A stretch of DNA of 64,000 bases from Rhodococcoides corynebacterioides (GTDB lineage: Bacteria > Actinomycetota > Actinomycetes > Mycobacteriales > Mycobacteriaceae), in contig NZ_JABUBU010000009.1 of the NCBI RefSeq assembly GCF_019834675.1, positions 1 through 64,000 of the forward strand, written 5' to 3'. Made by a program: the position numbers and the translations under genes. The notes under the pieces were generated by a model that ran no database searches, was not told the DNA's origin, and saw nothing but the letters and a program-made list of their open reading frames with translations. Of this stretch, positions 37,165 to 46,812 are shown piece by piece (position 1 is the stretch's first letter; the number at the start of each line of letters is the position of its first letter).

Positions 37165-39546
37165 ATGAGTCGGACCGACACGCCCTCCCGCGACACCCAC
37201 CCCGCCGACGTCCACGACGTCATCACGGTCCAGGGCGCTCGCGTCAACAACCTGCGCGACGTCAGTGTGCGCATTCCCAAACGCCGGTTGACCGTCTTCA
37301 CCGGCGTGTCGGGCTCGGGGAAGAGTTCGCTGGTGTTCGGCACGGTCGCGGCCGAGTCGCAACGCATGATCAACGAGACCTACAGCGCCTTCGTCCAGGG
37401 GTTCATGCCCACCCTGGCCCGACCGGACGTCGACGTCCTCGACGGGTTGACCACGGCCATCGTCGTCGATCAGTCCCGCCTGGGCTCCGATCCCCGGTCG
37501 ACGGTCGGCACCGTCACGGACGCCAACGCCCTGCTGCGCATCCTGTTCAGTCGGCTGGGCGATCCGCACATCGGATCCCCGCAGGCGTTCTCCTTCAACG
37601 TCGCGTCGATCTCGGGAGCGGGCGCGGTGACCGTCTCGAAGGGCGGGCGCGAGACCCGGGAGCGTCGCAGCTTCGAGATCACGGGCGGCATGTGCCCGCG
37701 GTGCGAGGGGAGAGGGTCGGTGTCCGACATCGACCTCACCGCGCTGTACGACGCGTCGAAGTCGTTGAACGAGGGCGCCATCACGATCCCCGGCTACAGC
37801 ATGGACGGGTGGTACGGCCGCATCTTCCGTGGTTGCGGCTGGTTCGACCCCGACAAGCCGATCGCGAAGTTCACGAAGAGGCAGCTCGACGACCTGCTCC
37901 ATCGCGAGCCGACCAAGATCAAGGTCGACGGCATCAATCTCACGTACTCGGGGCTGATCCCGCAGATCCGGAAGTCGTTCCTGGCCAAGGACGTGGAGTC
38001 CATGCAGCCGCACATCCGGGCGTTCGTCGAGCGTGCGGTGACCTTCGCGACGTGTCCGGACTGCGACGGCACCCGTCTGACCCAGGCGGCCCGGTCGTCT
38101 CGAATCGGCGGGGTGTCCATCGCGGACGCCTGCGCCATGCAGATCACCGACCTCGCCCGGTGGGTGGCCGACCTCGAGCAGCCGTCGGTCGCGCCGCTGC
38201 TCACCACCCTGCGGCGGACGCTGGACTCGTTCGTCGACATCGGCCTGGGATACGTCTCGTTGGACCGTCCCGCCGGCACGCTCTCCGGCGGCGAGGCGCA
38301 GCGCGTGAAGATGATCCGCCACCTGGGATCGTCCCTGACGGACGTGACCTACGTCTTCGACGAGCCGACCACCGGGCTGCACCCGCACGACATCGAGCGG
38401 ATGAACAACTTGCTGCTCTCGCTGCGGGACAAGGGCAACACCGTCCTGGTGGTCGAGCACAAGCCCGAGACGATCGCCGTCGCGGACCACGTCGTCGACC
38501 TCGGTCCGGGCGCCGGAACCGCCGGCGGCACGGTGTGTTTCGAGGGCGACGTGGCGGGCCTGCGCGCCAGTGACACCGTGACCGGCCGGCACTTCGACGA
38601 TCGTGTCGCGCTGAAGGACACAGTCCGGACGCCCACGGGTGCGTTCGAGATCCGCGGCGCGACCGCGCACAATCTGCGCGGCGTCGACGTCGACATCCCC
38701 ACCGGAGTGCTGACGGTGATCACGGGAGTGGCCGGATCCGGCAAGAGCTCGCTGATCCACGGCTCGCTGGCCGGGCGGGACGGCGTCGTGACCGTCGACC
38801 AGAGCCCCATCCGGGGGTCCCGTCGCAGCAACCCCGCCACCTACACCGGACTGCTCGAGCCGATCCGGAAGGCCTTCGCGAAAGCGAACGGCGTCAAGCC
38901 GGCGTTGTTCAGCCCCAACTCGGAGGGCGCGTGTCCGGCCTGCACCGGCGCCGGCGTGATCTACACCGATCTCGGCATCATGGCCGGGACGGCCACACCG
39001 TGCGAGCTGTGCGAGGGCCGCCGATTCCAGGCCTCGGTGCTCGACTACCGGCTCGGCGGACGGGACATCGCCGAGGTGCTGGGGATGTCCGTCGCGGACG
39101 CGTCGTCGTTCTTCGGGGAGGGCGACGCGGCCCTGCCCGCCGCTCACCGGATTCTGACGCGCCTGTCGGACGTCGGGCTCGGGTACGTGGCGCTGGGTCA
39201 GCCGCTGACCACCCTCTCCGGCGGCGAGCGTCAACGGCTGAAGATGGCCACGCACATGGGGGAGAAGGGCGGAGTTCTCGTTCTCGACGAGCCGACGACC
39301 GGTCTGCACCTCGCCGACGTCGAGCAACTCCTGGCGCTCCTGGACCGCATGATCGACGCCGGGACGTCGCTGGTGGTCATCGAACACCACCAGGCGGTGA
39401 TGGCGCACGCGGACTGGATCGTCGACCTCGGGCCCGGCGCCGGTCACGACGGCGGGCAGGTGGTGTTCGAGGGCACGCCCGCCGCGCTGGTCGCCGACCG
39501 GTCCACCCTGACCGGTCGGCACCTGGCCGAGTACGTCCGGCCGTGA
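37165..39546 (+). CDS. Short UvrA-like ABC ATPase
   Basis: A 793-residue UvrA paralogue, well below the ~950 residues of canonical UvrA. It has two ABC modules: Walker A GVSGSGKSS, signature LSGGEAQR, Walker B VFDEPTTGLHP, then Walker A GVAGSGKSS, LSGGERQR and VLDEPTTGLHL. Zinc-type motifs are CPRCEGRG, CPDCDGTRL and CPACTGAG...CELCEG. The shortening appears to remove interaction domains between the first Walker A and signature. Such proteins include UvrA2/DrrC types linked to tolerance of DNA-binding drugs. ATG 37165 follows gaggag. Function beyond DNA-binding ATPase is inference. Confidence 0.88.
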   Translation: MSRTDTPSRDTHPADVHDVITVQGARVNNLRDVSVRIPKRRLTVFTGVSGSGKSSLVFGTVAAESQRMINETYSAFVQGFMPTLARPDVDVLDGLTTAIVVDQSRLGSDPRSTVGTVTDANALLRILFSRLGDPHIGSPQAFSFNVASISGAGAVTVSKGGRETRERRSFEITGGMCPRCEGRGSVSDIDLTALYDASKSLNEGAITIPGYSMDGWYGRIFRGCGWFDPDKPIAKFTKRQLDDLLHREPTKIKVDGINLTYSGLIPQIRKSFLAKDVESMQPHIRAFVERAVTFATCPDCDGTRLTQAARSSRIGGVSIADACAMQITDLARWVADLEQPSVAPLLTTLRRTLDSFVDIGLGYVSLDRPAGTLSGGEAQRVKMIRHLGSSLTDVTYVFDEPTTGLHPHDIERMNNLLLSLRDKGNTVLVVEHKPETIAVADHVVDLGPGAGTAGGTVCFEGDVAGLRASDTVTGRHFDDRVALKDTVRTPTGAFEIRGATAHNLRGVDVDIPTGVLTVITGVAGSGKSSLIHGSLAGRDGVVTVDQSPIRGSRRSNPATYTGLLEPIRKAFAKANGVKPALFSPNSEGACPACTGAGVIYTDLGIMAGTATPCELCEGRRFQASVLDYRLGGRDIAEVLGMSVADASSFFGEGDAALPAAHRILTRLSDVGLGYVALGQPLTTLSGGERQRLKMATHMGEKGGVLVLDEPTTGLHLADVEQLLALLDRMIDAGTSLVVIEHHQAVMAHADWIVDLGPGAGHDGGQVVFEGTPAALVADRSTLTGRHLAEYVRP

Positions 39547-39549
39547 CGG

Positions 39550-40407
39550 TCAGCCGATGGAGAAGGCCCGGGCCTGATCGGTGATCTTCTTGGCGCGCGC
39601 GAGGCGGGGGAGATCGCTGCCGTCGCGGACGTTCTCGCCGTCGACGCCGAGGCTGGCGATCGTCTCGCGCGCCCAGGCGACGTCGTCGACGGACGGTGCG
39701 AGTTCCCGGTTGACGACGGGTGCCTGGCCGGCGTGCATGCAGAGGCGGCCGGTCATGCCCATCGACACGGTGACACGGCTGTCGCGCGCGAGATGCTCGT
39801 CGTCGACCGTGAGCGTCGGGCCGTCGATCGGCCCGGCGAGCCGCGCCGCGCGGCTCGCGACGACGAGGCGCGCACGGGGGTAGGCCATGGCCATGGGCTC
39901 GGCGCTCATGCCCGTGTCGCGGCGGAAGTCGCCGCTGCCGAACGCGAGACGGAACGTGGCGTCCGCGCGGGCGATCTCCGGCGCGGCCTCGAGGCCCATC
40001 GCCGACTCGATCAGCGCCACCACGCGTGCCCCGTCGCCGAGGCGTGCGGCGGTGGCCTCGACCTGGCTCCCGCTCTCCGTCTTGGCCAACATGACACCCT
40101 CGAGGGTGTCGATGCCGCGCAGGGCGTCGAGGTCGTCGGCCCAGAACGGGGTGGTGGCGTCGTTCACGCGGACCCAGGCGCGGCGACCGCTGCGCAGCCA
40201 GGCGACGACGGCATCGCGGGCGGCGGGCTTACCGGCGGGCGAGACCGCGTCCTCGATGTCGAGGATGACGGCGTCGACCTCGGACTCCACGGCCGGACCG
40301 AACAGCTCGGGCTTGCTTCCGGGGACGAGCAGCCACGACCGAGCCCGGTCCGCAGCGACTGATGACACAGGGTTCTCCAGGAAGGTCGTCACCATTCCAC
40401 TGTGCAT
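39550..40407 (-). CDS. HpcH/HpaI aldolase / CitE-like CoA ester lyase
   Basis: A 285-residue TIM-barrel lyase of the citrate lyase beta-subunit-like group. Visible signatures are RSWLLVPGSKPELF at the start, the Mg-binding region AVILDIEDAVSP, MLAKTESG, ALIESAMGLEAAPEIA and FGSGDFRRDTG. No citrate lyase alpha or gamma subunit is nearby, so it is a free-standing CoA-ester lyase such as malyl- or citramalyl-CoA types. The ATG at 40407 lacks a clear ribosome-binding site; a second ATG is four codons later. It ends convergently three bases from the UvrA-like gene. Confidence 0.86.
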   Translation of the reverse strand: MHSGMVTTFLENPVSSVAADRARSWLLVPGSKPELFGPAVESEVDAVILDIEDAVSPAGKPAARDAVVAWLRSGRRAWVRVNDATTPFWADDLDALRGIDTLEGVMLAKTESGSQVEATAARLGDGARVVALIESAMGLEAAPEIARADATFRLAFGSGDFRRDTGMSAEPMAMAYPRARLVVASRAARLAGPIDGPTLTVDDEHLARDSRVTVSMGMTGRLCMHAGQAPVVNRELAPSVDDVAWARETIASLGVDGENVRDGSDLPRLARAKKITDQARAFSIG

Positions 40408-40482
40408 CGCCGCAGCCGATCGGGGAAGGTTGCGTCAATAGTGTTCACGTGTGGCACCGAACATTCACCACGCCGTGTGACG

Positions 40483-40875
40483 CTACTTACGCTTCGCCGC
40501 CCGACGCACCTGCAGGATCCGCACGCCGCCGGCGGCGGCCATGACGAGAGCGCCGGCCACCGCGGCCAGCAGCATGCCGATGCCGACCGGCAGGTCGAAG
40601 GTCCAGCCGAACAGGTGGATGGGCACGCTGTCGAGGTTCTGCAGGATGAACACCATCAGCACGACCAGCACGATCGCGCCGACCACCAGTCCCGTGTACA
40701 GCGCGGCCGCTCGGGTGTGCTTGACGCCGTCGGGAGTCTTCCCGACCGGCGGACGGGTGTCGGTGGTGGCGAGATCGGCTCCACCGGCAGGCCCGGTACC
40801 GGGCAGCGCGGACGACGGGGAATCGACGGGGTCGGACGCGGCGGAATCGGCGGCGCCGGGCGAGGTGCGTGACAT
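40483..40875 (-). CDS. LapA-domain membrane protein (DUF1049-like)
   Basis: A 130-residue protein. Residues 1-50 are Ser/Pro/Ala-rich and probably cytoplasmic. Two transmembrane helices (~60-80 and ~97-118) flank the short conserved LFGWTFDLPVGIGM loop typical of the LapA/YciS family, and a basic tail ends the protein. In enterobacteria the family helps regulate lipopolysaccharide assembly; in actinobacteria its function is unknown. It precedes the CitE-like gene on the same strand with a 75-base gap. Confidence 0.82.
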   Translation of the reverse strand: MSRTSPGAADSAASDPVDSPSSALPGTGPAGGADLATTDTRPPVGKTPDGVKHTRAAALYTGLVVGAIVLVVLMVFILQNLDSVPIHLFGWTFDLPVGIGMLLAAVAGALVMAAAGGVRILQVRRAAKRK

Positions 40876-41014
40876 GAGGGAATGATTACCCGGGCCGGGG
40901 GTGTTTGCACCCTACCGAGCCGGGGGTACCAAGCCCGGTTGCGATGCGACCGAGCGATCCGCGCGATGCGAGCCGTCCGTGCTCGTCACTCCGCAGTGAG
41001 ACACTGGAGGCACT

Positions 41015-42127
41015 ATGGCACCCACCGCTCTTCCCCTCGTCTTCGACGCCCCCCGCCGCGGCATGCCCGCGACGCACCTCGCCGACCTCGACGCCGAGCA
41101 GCGTCGCGCCGCCGTCGTCGAGCTCGGTCTCCCGGCCTTCCGGGCCGATCAGCTCGCCCGGCAGTACTACGGGCGACTGCAGGCCGACGCCGACAAGATG
41201 ACCGATCTGCCCGCGTCGGTGCGGGAGAAGGTCGGTGCCGCGCTGTTCCCGACGTTGCTGAGCCCGGTCAAGCACGTGGCCTGCGACGGCGGGGACACGC
41301 GCAAGACGTTGTGGCGCGCGGGGGACGGCACCCTCCTCGAATCGGTGCTGATGCGCTACCCGGATCGCGCCACCCTGTGCATCTCCAGTCAGGCGGGGTG
41401 CGGCATGGCGTGCCCGTTCTGCGCGACCGGGCAGGGCGGCCTCCAGCGCAACCTCTCCACCGCGGAGATCGTCGATCAGGTGCGCTCGGCGGCGGCGGAT
41501 CTGCGCGACGGTGTGGTCGAGGGAGGCGAGGGCCGCCTGTCGAACGTGGTGTTCATGGGGATGGGGGAGCCGCTGGCCAACTACAAGCGGGTCGTGGCGG
41601 CCGTCAAGCGCATCGTCTCACCGGCACCCGAGGGCCTCGGCCTCTCGCAGCGCTCGGTGACGGTGTCGACCGTGGGGCTGGCGCCGGCGATCCGCAAGCT
41701 CGCCGACGAGGGGCTGACGGTGACGCTCGCGGTGTCCCTGCACTGCCCGGACGACGAGCTGCGCGACACCCTGGTGCCGGTCAACAACCGGTGGTCGATC
41801 GCCGAGGTGCTGGACGCCGCGCGGTACTACGCCGACGCGACGGGACGACGCGTGTCCATCGAGTACGCGCTGATCCGTGACGTCAACGATCAGCCGTGGC
41901 GAGCGGACCTGCTCGCGAAGAAGCTGAAGAAGGCGTTGGGCGCGTTGGTCCACGTGAACCTGATCCCGCTGAACCCGACGCCGGGCAGCGAGTGGGACGC
42001 GAGCCCCAAGCCCGTGGAGGAGGAGTTCGTGCGCCGCGTCCGCGCCGGCGGCGTCTCCTGCACCGTGCGGGACACGCGCGGACAGGAGATCGCGGCGGCG
42101 TGCGGCCAGCTGGCCGCGGAGAACTGA
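41015..42127 (+). CDS. rlmN: 23S rRNA/tRNA adenine-C2 methyltransferase RlmN
   Basis: A 370-residue radical-SAM enzyme that makes m2A2503 in 23S rRNA and m2A37 in tRNA. The 4Fe-4S motif C-G-M-A-C-P-F-C is in [19 protein letters not shown]; the N-terminal helical domain covers residues ~20-90. Further conserved stretches are [13 protein letters not shown] and [16 protein letters not shown]. The catalytic Cys is in [22 protein letters not shown] near the C-terminus. ATG 41015 follows ggagg at 41006-41010. Confidence 0.96.
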   Translation: MAPTALPLVFDAPRRGMPATHLADLDAEQRRAAVVELGLPAFRADQLARQYYGRLQADADKMTDLPASVREKVGAALFPTLLSPVKHVACDGGDTRKTLWRAGDGTLLESVLMRYPDRATLCISSQAGCGMACPFCATGQGGLQRNLSTAEIVDQVRSAAADLRDGVVEGGEGRLSNVVFMGMGEPLANYKRVVAAVKRIVSPAPEGLGLSQRSVTVSTVGLAPAIRKLADEGLTVTLAVSLHCPDDELRDTLVPVNNRWSIAEVLDAARYYADATGRRVSIEYALIRDVNDQPWRADLLAKKLKKALGALVHVNLIPLNPTPGSEWDASPKPVEEEFVRRVRAGGVSCTVRDTRGQEIAAACGQLAAEN

Positions 42128-42137
42128 GCCGGAAGGG

Positions 42138-42413
42138 TCAGCCGCGGCGCGGCTTGCGGCGCAGCAGGGCGTCGCGGATCAGGACGATCCACAGCAGTAC
42201 GGCGAACCCGACGAGCCAGAGGTCCTCGACCCGGCCCGTGTGATTGCCGATGATCATGACCAGCAGGAACACCGAGACGACCCAGCCGGCGATGCGGAAG
42301 GTCTTCGGAGCCTCACCGCTCCATCCCCACGCGGCGGACGGAACCTCGGCGACGTGGACGTTCGTGGCGGGGACGCGTTCGACGTCCGAGCGCGGCTCGA
42401 TGCTTCCGGTCAC
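42138..42413 (-). CDS. DUF2631 family small membrane protein
   Basis: A 91-residue protein with two predicted transmembrane helices (~42-57 and ~65-82) and a basic end. The segment AWGWSGEAPKTFRIAGW is typical of the actinobacterial DUF2631 family, of unknown role. The GTG start follows aggagg. It is convergent with rlmN, ten bases apart. Confidence 0.85.
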   Translation of the reverse strand: MTGSIEPRSDVERVPATNVHVAEVPSAAWGWSGEAPKTFRIAGWVVSVFLLVMIIGNHTGRVEDLWLVGFAVLLWIVLIRDALLRRKPRRG

Positions 42414-42521
42414 GACCGTTCCTCCTGATGTTCGTCGGGGTCGGCGGGTGGCCCGCGACTCCCGGGGCGAGACGTGCGGTGATCGTATCGCGGCGTACGA
42501 CCGGTCGTCGTAGCGGCTCGC

Positions 42522-43076
42522 TCAGGGCGCCGAGTCGCCCGTGACCAGCGCGGCCAGATAGCGCCGAGTGGCCACACCTTGCACCAGCCGGTTCAGCGGA
42601 CCGCCGAGGGCGACCACCGCGTTCCCCGCCGTGGAGAACGCCCGGATGTGCGCCGTGACCGCGCCGGTGCGCTCGTCGAACCGCACGACGAACCGCTCCT
42701 CGCCGCGCTCCGGGTGGCCGGGGAGCGTTCCGTAGGCGAAGCCGCGTTCGCGAGTGCCGTCGTCCGGCCGGGCGTCCACGACGTCGACCACACGGCAGGG
42801 GATCCGGATCGGGCCGAGCCCGAGCACGACGATCGCCCCGGGTTCCGCCTCCGTGGACGTGGCGCGCACCGTGAGGCCGGCGCCGCGATGCATGTCCCAG
42901 CGCAGGATGCGCCGGGCGGCGTCGTCGAACACCCGCTCACCGCTGCCGAGGTGCCGCGACTGCTCGAGATGGTGGTAGCCGGGCGGCATCGGCAGCGTCG
43001 CCGTGCCCCCGACCTCCGGGTACGTCAACGGTGCGGTGCGGTACGAGGCGGGATCGGCGGACGCGCGGAAGGGCAC
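42522..43076 (-). CDS. DUF1990 family protein
   Basis: A 184-residue protein of the DUF1990 family, related in fold to lipid- or ligand-binding START-like domains. Conserved features include TYPEVGGTA near the N-terminus, [34 protein letters not shown] and [24 protein letters not shown] 43076 with gagga upstream on this strand is the best start; the frame continues far beyond but only antisense to dxr. It is divergent from dxr with 49 bases between starts. Function unknown. Confidence 0.85.
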   Translation of the reverse strand: MPFRASADPASYRTAPLTYPEVGGTATLPMPPGYHHLEQSRHLGSGERVFDDAARRILRWDMHRGAGLTVRATSTEAEPGAIVVLGLGPIRIPCRVVDVVDARPDDGTRERGFAYGTLPGHPERGEERFVVRFDERTGAVTAHIRAFSTAGNAVVALGGPLNRLVQGVATRRYLAALVTGDSAP

Positions 43077-43125
43077 GTCGTCATCCTCACACGCGGCTGT
43101 CAGGTGCGTCGGCCACACTGTCCGG

Positions 43126-44334
43126 GTGACGACGCACAGTGACGGTTCGGCGAGCGGCGATGGTTCGGCGAGCGGCGATGGCCCGACGCGGGTGCTGGTC
43201 CTCGGCAGCACCGGGTCGATCGGGACGCAGGCGCTCGAGGTGATGGCAGCGCGCCCCGATCGGTTCACCGTGGTCGGCCTCGCCGCGGGAGGCGGCTCGA
43301 TCGACCTGCTCGCGCGCCAGATCGCGGAGACCGGCGTGACGGACGTGGCGGTGGCCGATGCGGACGCCGCGTCGCGACTCGACGTCCCCGGAGTGCGTAC
43401 GGGGCCGGACGCGGCGACGCGACTGGTGCGCGAGACCGAGGCGGACGTCGTTCTCAACGGGTTGGTGGGATCGCTCGGGCTGGCGCCCACGCTGGCCGCG
43501 CTCGAATCCGGTGCCCGGTTGGCGCTGGCCAACAAGGAATCCCTGGTCGCGGGTGGGTCCCTGGTCACCGACGCGGCGGCGCCCGGCCAGATCGTCCCGG
43601 TCGACTCCGAGCACTCGGCGCTCGCCCAGTGCCTGCGCGGGGGCCGCGGCGAGGAGGTGGCCCGCCTGGTGGTGACGGCCTCGGGCGGACCGTTCCGCGG
43701 CCGCGACCGCGCGGGTCTCGAGTCGGTGACTCCCGAGCAGGCGGGCCAGCACCCCACGTGGTCCATGGGCCCGATGAACACGCTGAACTCCGCCACGCTG
43801 GTGAACAAGGGCCTCGAGGTGATCGAGGCACACCTGCTGTTCGGCATTCCGTACGACCGCATCGACGTGACGGTGCATCCGCAGTCGATCGTGCACTCGA
43901 TGGTCACCTTCACCGACGGATCGACCCTCGCGCAGGCCAGTCCGCCGTCGATGCTGCTGCCGATCGCGCTGGCCCTCGGGTGGCCGGACCGAGTCGCGGA
44001 CGCCGCGCCCGCGCTGGATTTCCGGTCGGCTCACACCTGGGAGTTCGAGCCGCTGGACGACGCCGTCTTCCCGGCCGTCGCCCTCGCCCGCCGGGCCGGG
44101 GAGCTCGGCGGCTGTCTCACCGCGGTGTACAACGCCGCCAACGAGGTCGCAGCCGAGGCGTTCCTCGCCGGCGCCCTGTCCTTCCCTCGTATCGTGGACG
44201 TCGTCGCCGATGTCGTGGAGGACGGCGCGGACCGCTGGTCGGCACCTCCGGCCGGCGTCGACGACGTCCTGGAGGGCGACGCGTGGGCCCGTGACCGCGC
44301 GCGCACTCTCGCAGCACAGAAAGGCCGTTCCTGA
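43126..44334 (+). CDS. dxr: 1-deoxy-D-xylulose-5-phosphate reductoisomerase
   Basis: A 402-residue NADPH-dependent enzyme of the MEP isoprenoid pathway that makes MEP from DXP. The nucleotide-binding motif [17 protein letters not shown] starts near residue 23. Conserved active-site regions are [60 protein letters not shown] and [13 protein letters not shown]. The 20-residue leader contains a direct repeat (GSASGD twice). GTG 43126 precedes the motif. Followed by the M50 protease and ispG in the order of M. tuberculosis (Rv2870c-Rv2868c, as recalled). Confidence 0.96.
   Translation: MTTHSDGSASGDGSASGDGPTRVLVLGSTGSIGTQALEVMAARPDRFTVVGLAAGGGSIDLLARQIAETGVTDVAVADADAASRLDVPGVRTGPDAATRLVRETEADVVLNGLVGSLGLAPTLAALESGARLALANKESLVAGGSLVTDAAAPGQIVPVDSEHSALAQCLRGGRGEEVARLVVTASGGPFRGRDRAGLESVTPEQAGQHPTWSMGPMNTLNSATLVNKGLEVIEAHLLFGIPYDRIDVTVHPQSIVHSMVTFTDGSTLAQASPPSMLLPIALALGWPDRVADAAPALDFRSAHTWEFEPLDDAVFPAVALARRAGELGGCLTAVYNAANEVAAEAFLAGALSFPRIVDVVADVVEDGADRWSAPPAGVDDVLEGDAWARDRARTLAAQKGRS
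43144..43179 (+). repeat. 18-bp tandem duplication in the dxr leader
   Basis: The unit ggttcggcgagcggcgat occurs twice, exactly, encoding G-S-A-S-G-D twice before the catalytic domain. It is in frame and probably neutral. Confidence 0.8.
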
Positions 44335-44336
44335 CG

Positions 44337-45551
44337 ATGATGTTCGTTCTCGGCGTCGTCGCGTTCGCGGTGTGCATCGGCATCTCGATCGCACTGCACG
44401 AATGCGGGCACATGTGGGTGGCCAAGGCCACCGGCATGAAGGTCCGCCGGTACTACATCGGCTTCGGTCCGAAGATCCTCTCCTGGCGTCGCGGGGAGAC
44501 CGAGTACGGGCTGAAGGCGATCCCGGCGGGCGGATTCTGCGACATCGCCGGGATGACGGCGGTCGACGAACTCGCGCCCGACGAAGTCGATCGCGCGATG
44601 TACAAGCAGAAGACGTGGAAGCGCCTGGCCGTGATGTTCGGCGGGATCGCCATGAACTTCGTGCTCGGTTTCGCCCTGCTCTACACCCTGGCCCTCGGGT
44701 GGGGGCTGCCGAACCGTGACACCTCGGCGACCGTGGCCGGCACCCAGTGCGTCGCACCGCAGGACGCCGAGGGCGAGATCGCGCCGTGCACCGGTCCGGG
44801 GCCGGCGGGCGCGGCGGGCATTCGTGCCGGCGATGTCGTCACCGCGGTGAACGGCACGCCCACGGCGACCTTCGCGGACGTCGTCGCGGCGGTCCAGAAC
44901 GCCGAGGGCACGGTGGACGTGACCGTGGACCGCGGCGGCGACACCCTGACTGTGCCCGTCGAGGTGCAGCGGACCGAGCGCCTGTTCTCCACCGCGACGG
45001 CGGACGATCCCGACGCGACCGAGCTGCGGACCACCGGCGCGATCGGGGTCGCGCGCACCCCACTGACCATCCAGTACGACGCCCTGTCGGCCGTGCCGGG
45101 CGCGATCTCGTTCGCCGGGTACACCGGCGTGGAGACGGTCAAGGCGATCGTCGACCTCCCGCAGAAGGTCGGCGCGCTGTGGACGTCGGTCACCGGTGGC
45201 GAGCGCTCGGCGGACACGCCGATCTCCGTGGTCGGGGCCAGCGTCATCGGCGGTCAGGCCGCCGAGCGCGGACTGTGGGAGCTGTTCGTCGGACTGCTCG
45301 CGACGCTGAACTTCTTCCTCGGCGTGTTCAACCTGTTGCCGCTGCTGCCGCTGGACGGCGGGCACATCGCCGTGACGATCTACGAGGGCGTGCGCAACCG
45401 CATTCGCGCGTTGCGAGGTCTCGGTCGCGGGGCGCCGGTGAACTACCTCAAGCTGATGCCGTTGACGTACGTGGTGATCGCGATCGGCGGGGCGTTCATG
45501 CTGTTGACGCTCACGGCAGACATCGTCAATCCCATCGACCTCTTCCCGTAA
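44337..45551 (+). CDS. M50 site-2 protease, Rip1/RseP-like
   Basis: A 404-residue intramembrane zinc metalloprotease. The zinc motif H-E-C-G-H is at residues 21-25 in the first helix, a PDZ domain lies around residues 140-215 (GPAGAAGIRAGDVVTAVNG), and the second metal motif N-L-L-P-L-L-P-L-D-G-G-H-I is near residue 335. Homologues (Rip1, Rv2869c) cleave anti-sigma factors and PbpB. It starts two bases after dxr and is probably co-transcribed with it. The gap to ispG has its own promoter candidate. Confidence 0.93.
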   Translation: MMFVLGVVAFAVCIGISIALHECGHMWVAKATGMKVRRYYIGFGPKILSWRRGETEYGLKAIPAGGFCDIAGMTAVDELAPDEVDRAMYKQKTWKRLAVMFGGIAMNFVLGFALLYTLALGWGLPNRDTSATVAGTQCVAPQDAEGEIAPCTGPGPAGAAGIRAGDVVTAVNGTPTATFADVVAAVQNAEGTVDVTVDRGGDTLTVPVEVQRTERLFSTATADDPDATELRTTGAIGVARTPLTIQYDALSAVPGAISFAGYTGVETVKAIVDLPQKVGALWTSVTGGERSADTPISVVGASVIGGQAAERGLWELFVGLLATLNFFLGVFNLLPLLPLDGGHIAVTIYEGVRNRIRALRGLGRGAPVNYLKLMPLTYVVIAIGGAFMLLTLTADIVNPIDLFP

Positions 45552-45552
45552 C

Positions 45553-45602
45553 TAGACTGGTGTGCAGTCGGCCGGTGGCCGCTGTGCAGTCGGCCGGTGG
45601 CC
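45553..45602 (+). promoter_or_regulatory. ispG promoter candidate with duplicated 20-bp leader element
   Basis: A tagact -10 element at 45553-45558 is followed by two exact copies of tgtgcagtcggccggtggcc at 45561-45580 and 45583-45602. The transcription start would fall inside the first copy, so the repeats lie in the leader. Role unknown. Confidence 0.5.
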
Positions 45603-45627
45603 ACCGGCGGGCGACGAAAGGACAGAC

Positions 45628-46782
45628 GTGACCGTAGGACTGGGCATACCGGCCGGACCGCCCCCGGTGCTCGCACCGCGACGGAAGACCCGCCAGCTCC
45701 AGGTGGGCAGCGTGGGGGTCGGCAGCGATCACCCCATCTCCGTGCAGTCGATGTGCACCACCAAGACGCACGACATCAACTCGACCCTGCAGCAGATCGC
45801 GGAACTGACCGCGTCGGGCTGCGACATCGTGCGCGTCGCGTGCCCTCGGCAGGAGGACGCCGACGCCCTCGCGACGATCGCGCGCAAGTCGCAGATCCCC
45901 GTCATCGCCGACATCCACTTCCAGCCGCGCTACATCTTCGCGGCCATCGACGCCGGGTGCGCCGCGGTCCGGGTGAACCCCGGCAACATCAAGGAATTCG
46001 ACGGCCGGGTCAAGGAGGTCGCGAAGGCGGCCGGGGACGCCGGCATCCCCATCCGCATCGGCGTCAACGCCGGATCGCTGGATCCGCGCCTGATGCAGAA
46101 GTACGGCAAGGCCACCCCGGAAGCGCTCGTGGAGTCGGCGCTGTGGGAGGCGTCGCTGTTCGAGGAGCACGGCTTCGGCGACATCAAGATCTCGGTCAAG
46201 CACAACGATCCCGTGATCATGGTGGAGGCGTACCGCCAGCTCGCGGCGCAGTGCGACTTCCCGCTGCACCTCGGCGTGACCGAGGCCGGGCCCGCGTTCC
46301 AGGGCACCATCAAGTCGGCCGTCGCCTTCGGTTCGCTGCTCGCCGACGGCATCGGTGACACCATTCGCGTCTCCCTCTCGGCGCCGCCGAACGAGGAGAT
46401 CAAGGTCGGCACGCAGATCCTGCAGTCGCTGAACCTCCGGCCGCGCAAGCTCGAGATCGTGTCCTGCCCGTCCTGCGGACGCGCGCAGGTCGACGTCTAC
46501 ACGCTGGCCGATCAGGTCACCGCGGGACTCGAGGGAATGGAGATCCCGCTGCGCGTGGCCGTCATGGGCTGCGTCGTCAACGGTCCCGGCGAGGCGCGGG
46601 ACGCGGACCTCGGAGTCGCGTCGGGCAACGGCAAGGGGCAGATCTTCGTCAAGGGCGAGGTCATCAAGACCGTGCCGGAGGCGCAGATCGTCGAGACGCT
46701 GATCGAGGAGGCCATGCGGATCGCGGAGACCTTCGAGGGCGACGCCGACGCGGGGTCGTCCCCGGTGGTGTCCGTCGGCTGA
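45628..46782 (+). CDS. ispG: 4-hydroxy-3-methylbut-2-enyl-diphosphate synthase
   Basis: A 384-residue 4Fe-4S enzyme converting MEcPP to HMBPP in the MEP pathway (GcpE). Signatures: [36 protein letters not shown], and the cluster ligands in [14 protein letters not shown] and [21 protein letters not shown] 45628 follows gaaagga (45615-45621). It completes the dxr-rip1-ispG group. Confidence 0.96.
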   Translation: MTVGLGIPAGPPPVLAPRRKTRQLQVGSVGVGSDHPISVQSMCTTKTHDINSTLQQIAELTASGCDIVRVACPRQEDADALATIARKSQIPVIADIHFQPRYIFAAIDAGCAAVRVNPGNIKEFDGRVKEVAKAAGDAGIPIRIGVNAGSLDPRLMQKYGKATPEALVESALWEASLFEEHGFGDIKISVKHNDPVIMVEAYRQLAAQCDFPLHLGVTEAGPAFQGTIKSAVAFGSLLADGIGDTIRVSLSAPPNEEIKVGTQILQSLNLRPRKLEIVSCPSCGRAQVDVYTLADQVTAGLEGMEIPLRVAVMGCVVNGPGEARDADLGVASGNGKGQIFVKGEVIKTVPEAQIVETLIEEAMRIAETFEGDADAGSSPVVSVG

Positions 46783-46812
46783 CGCCGACGGCCGACTCCC
46801 GGCGAGACGCCG

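Noticed and set aside
37144..39522. A 792-codon minus-strand frame opposite the UvrA-like gene
   Set aside because: The plus-strand frame has all ABC motifs in order, while the opposite frame has no family similarity and typical shadow composition.
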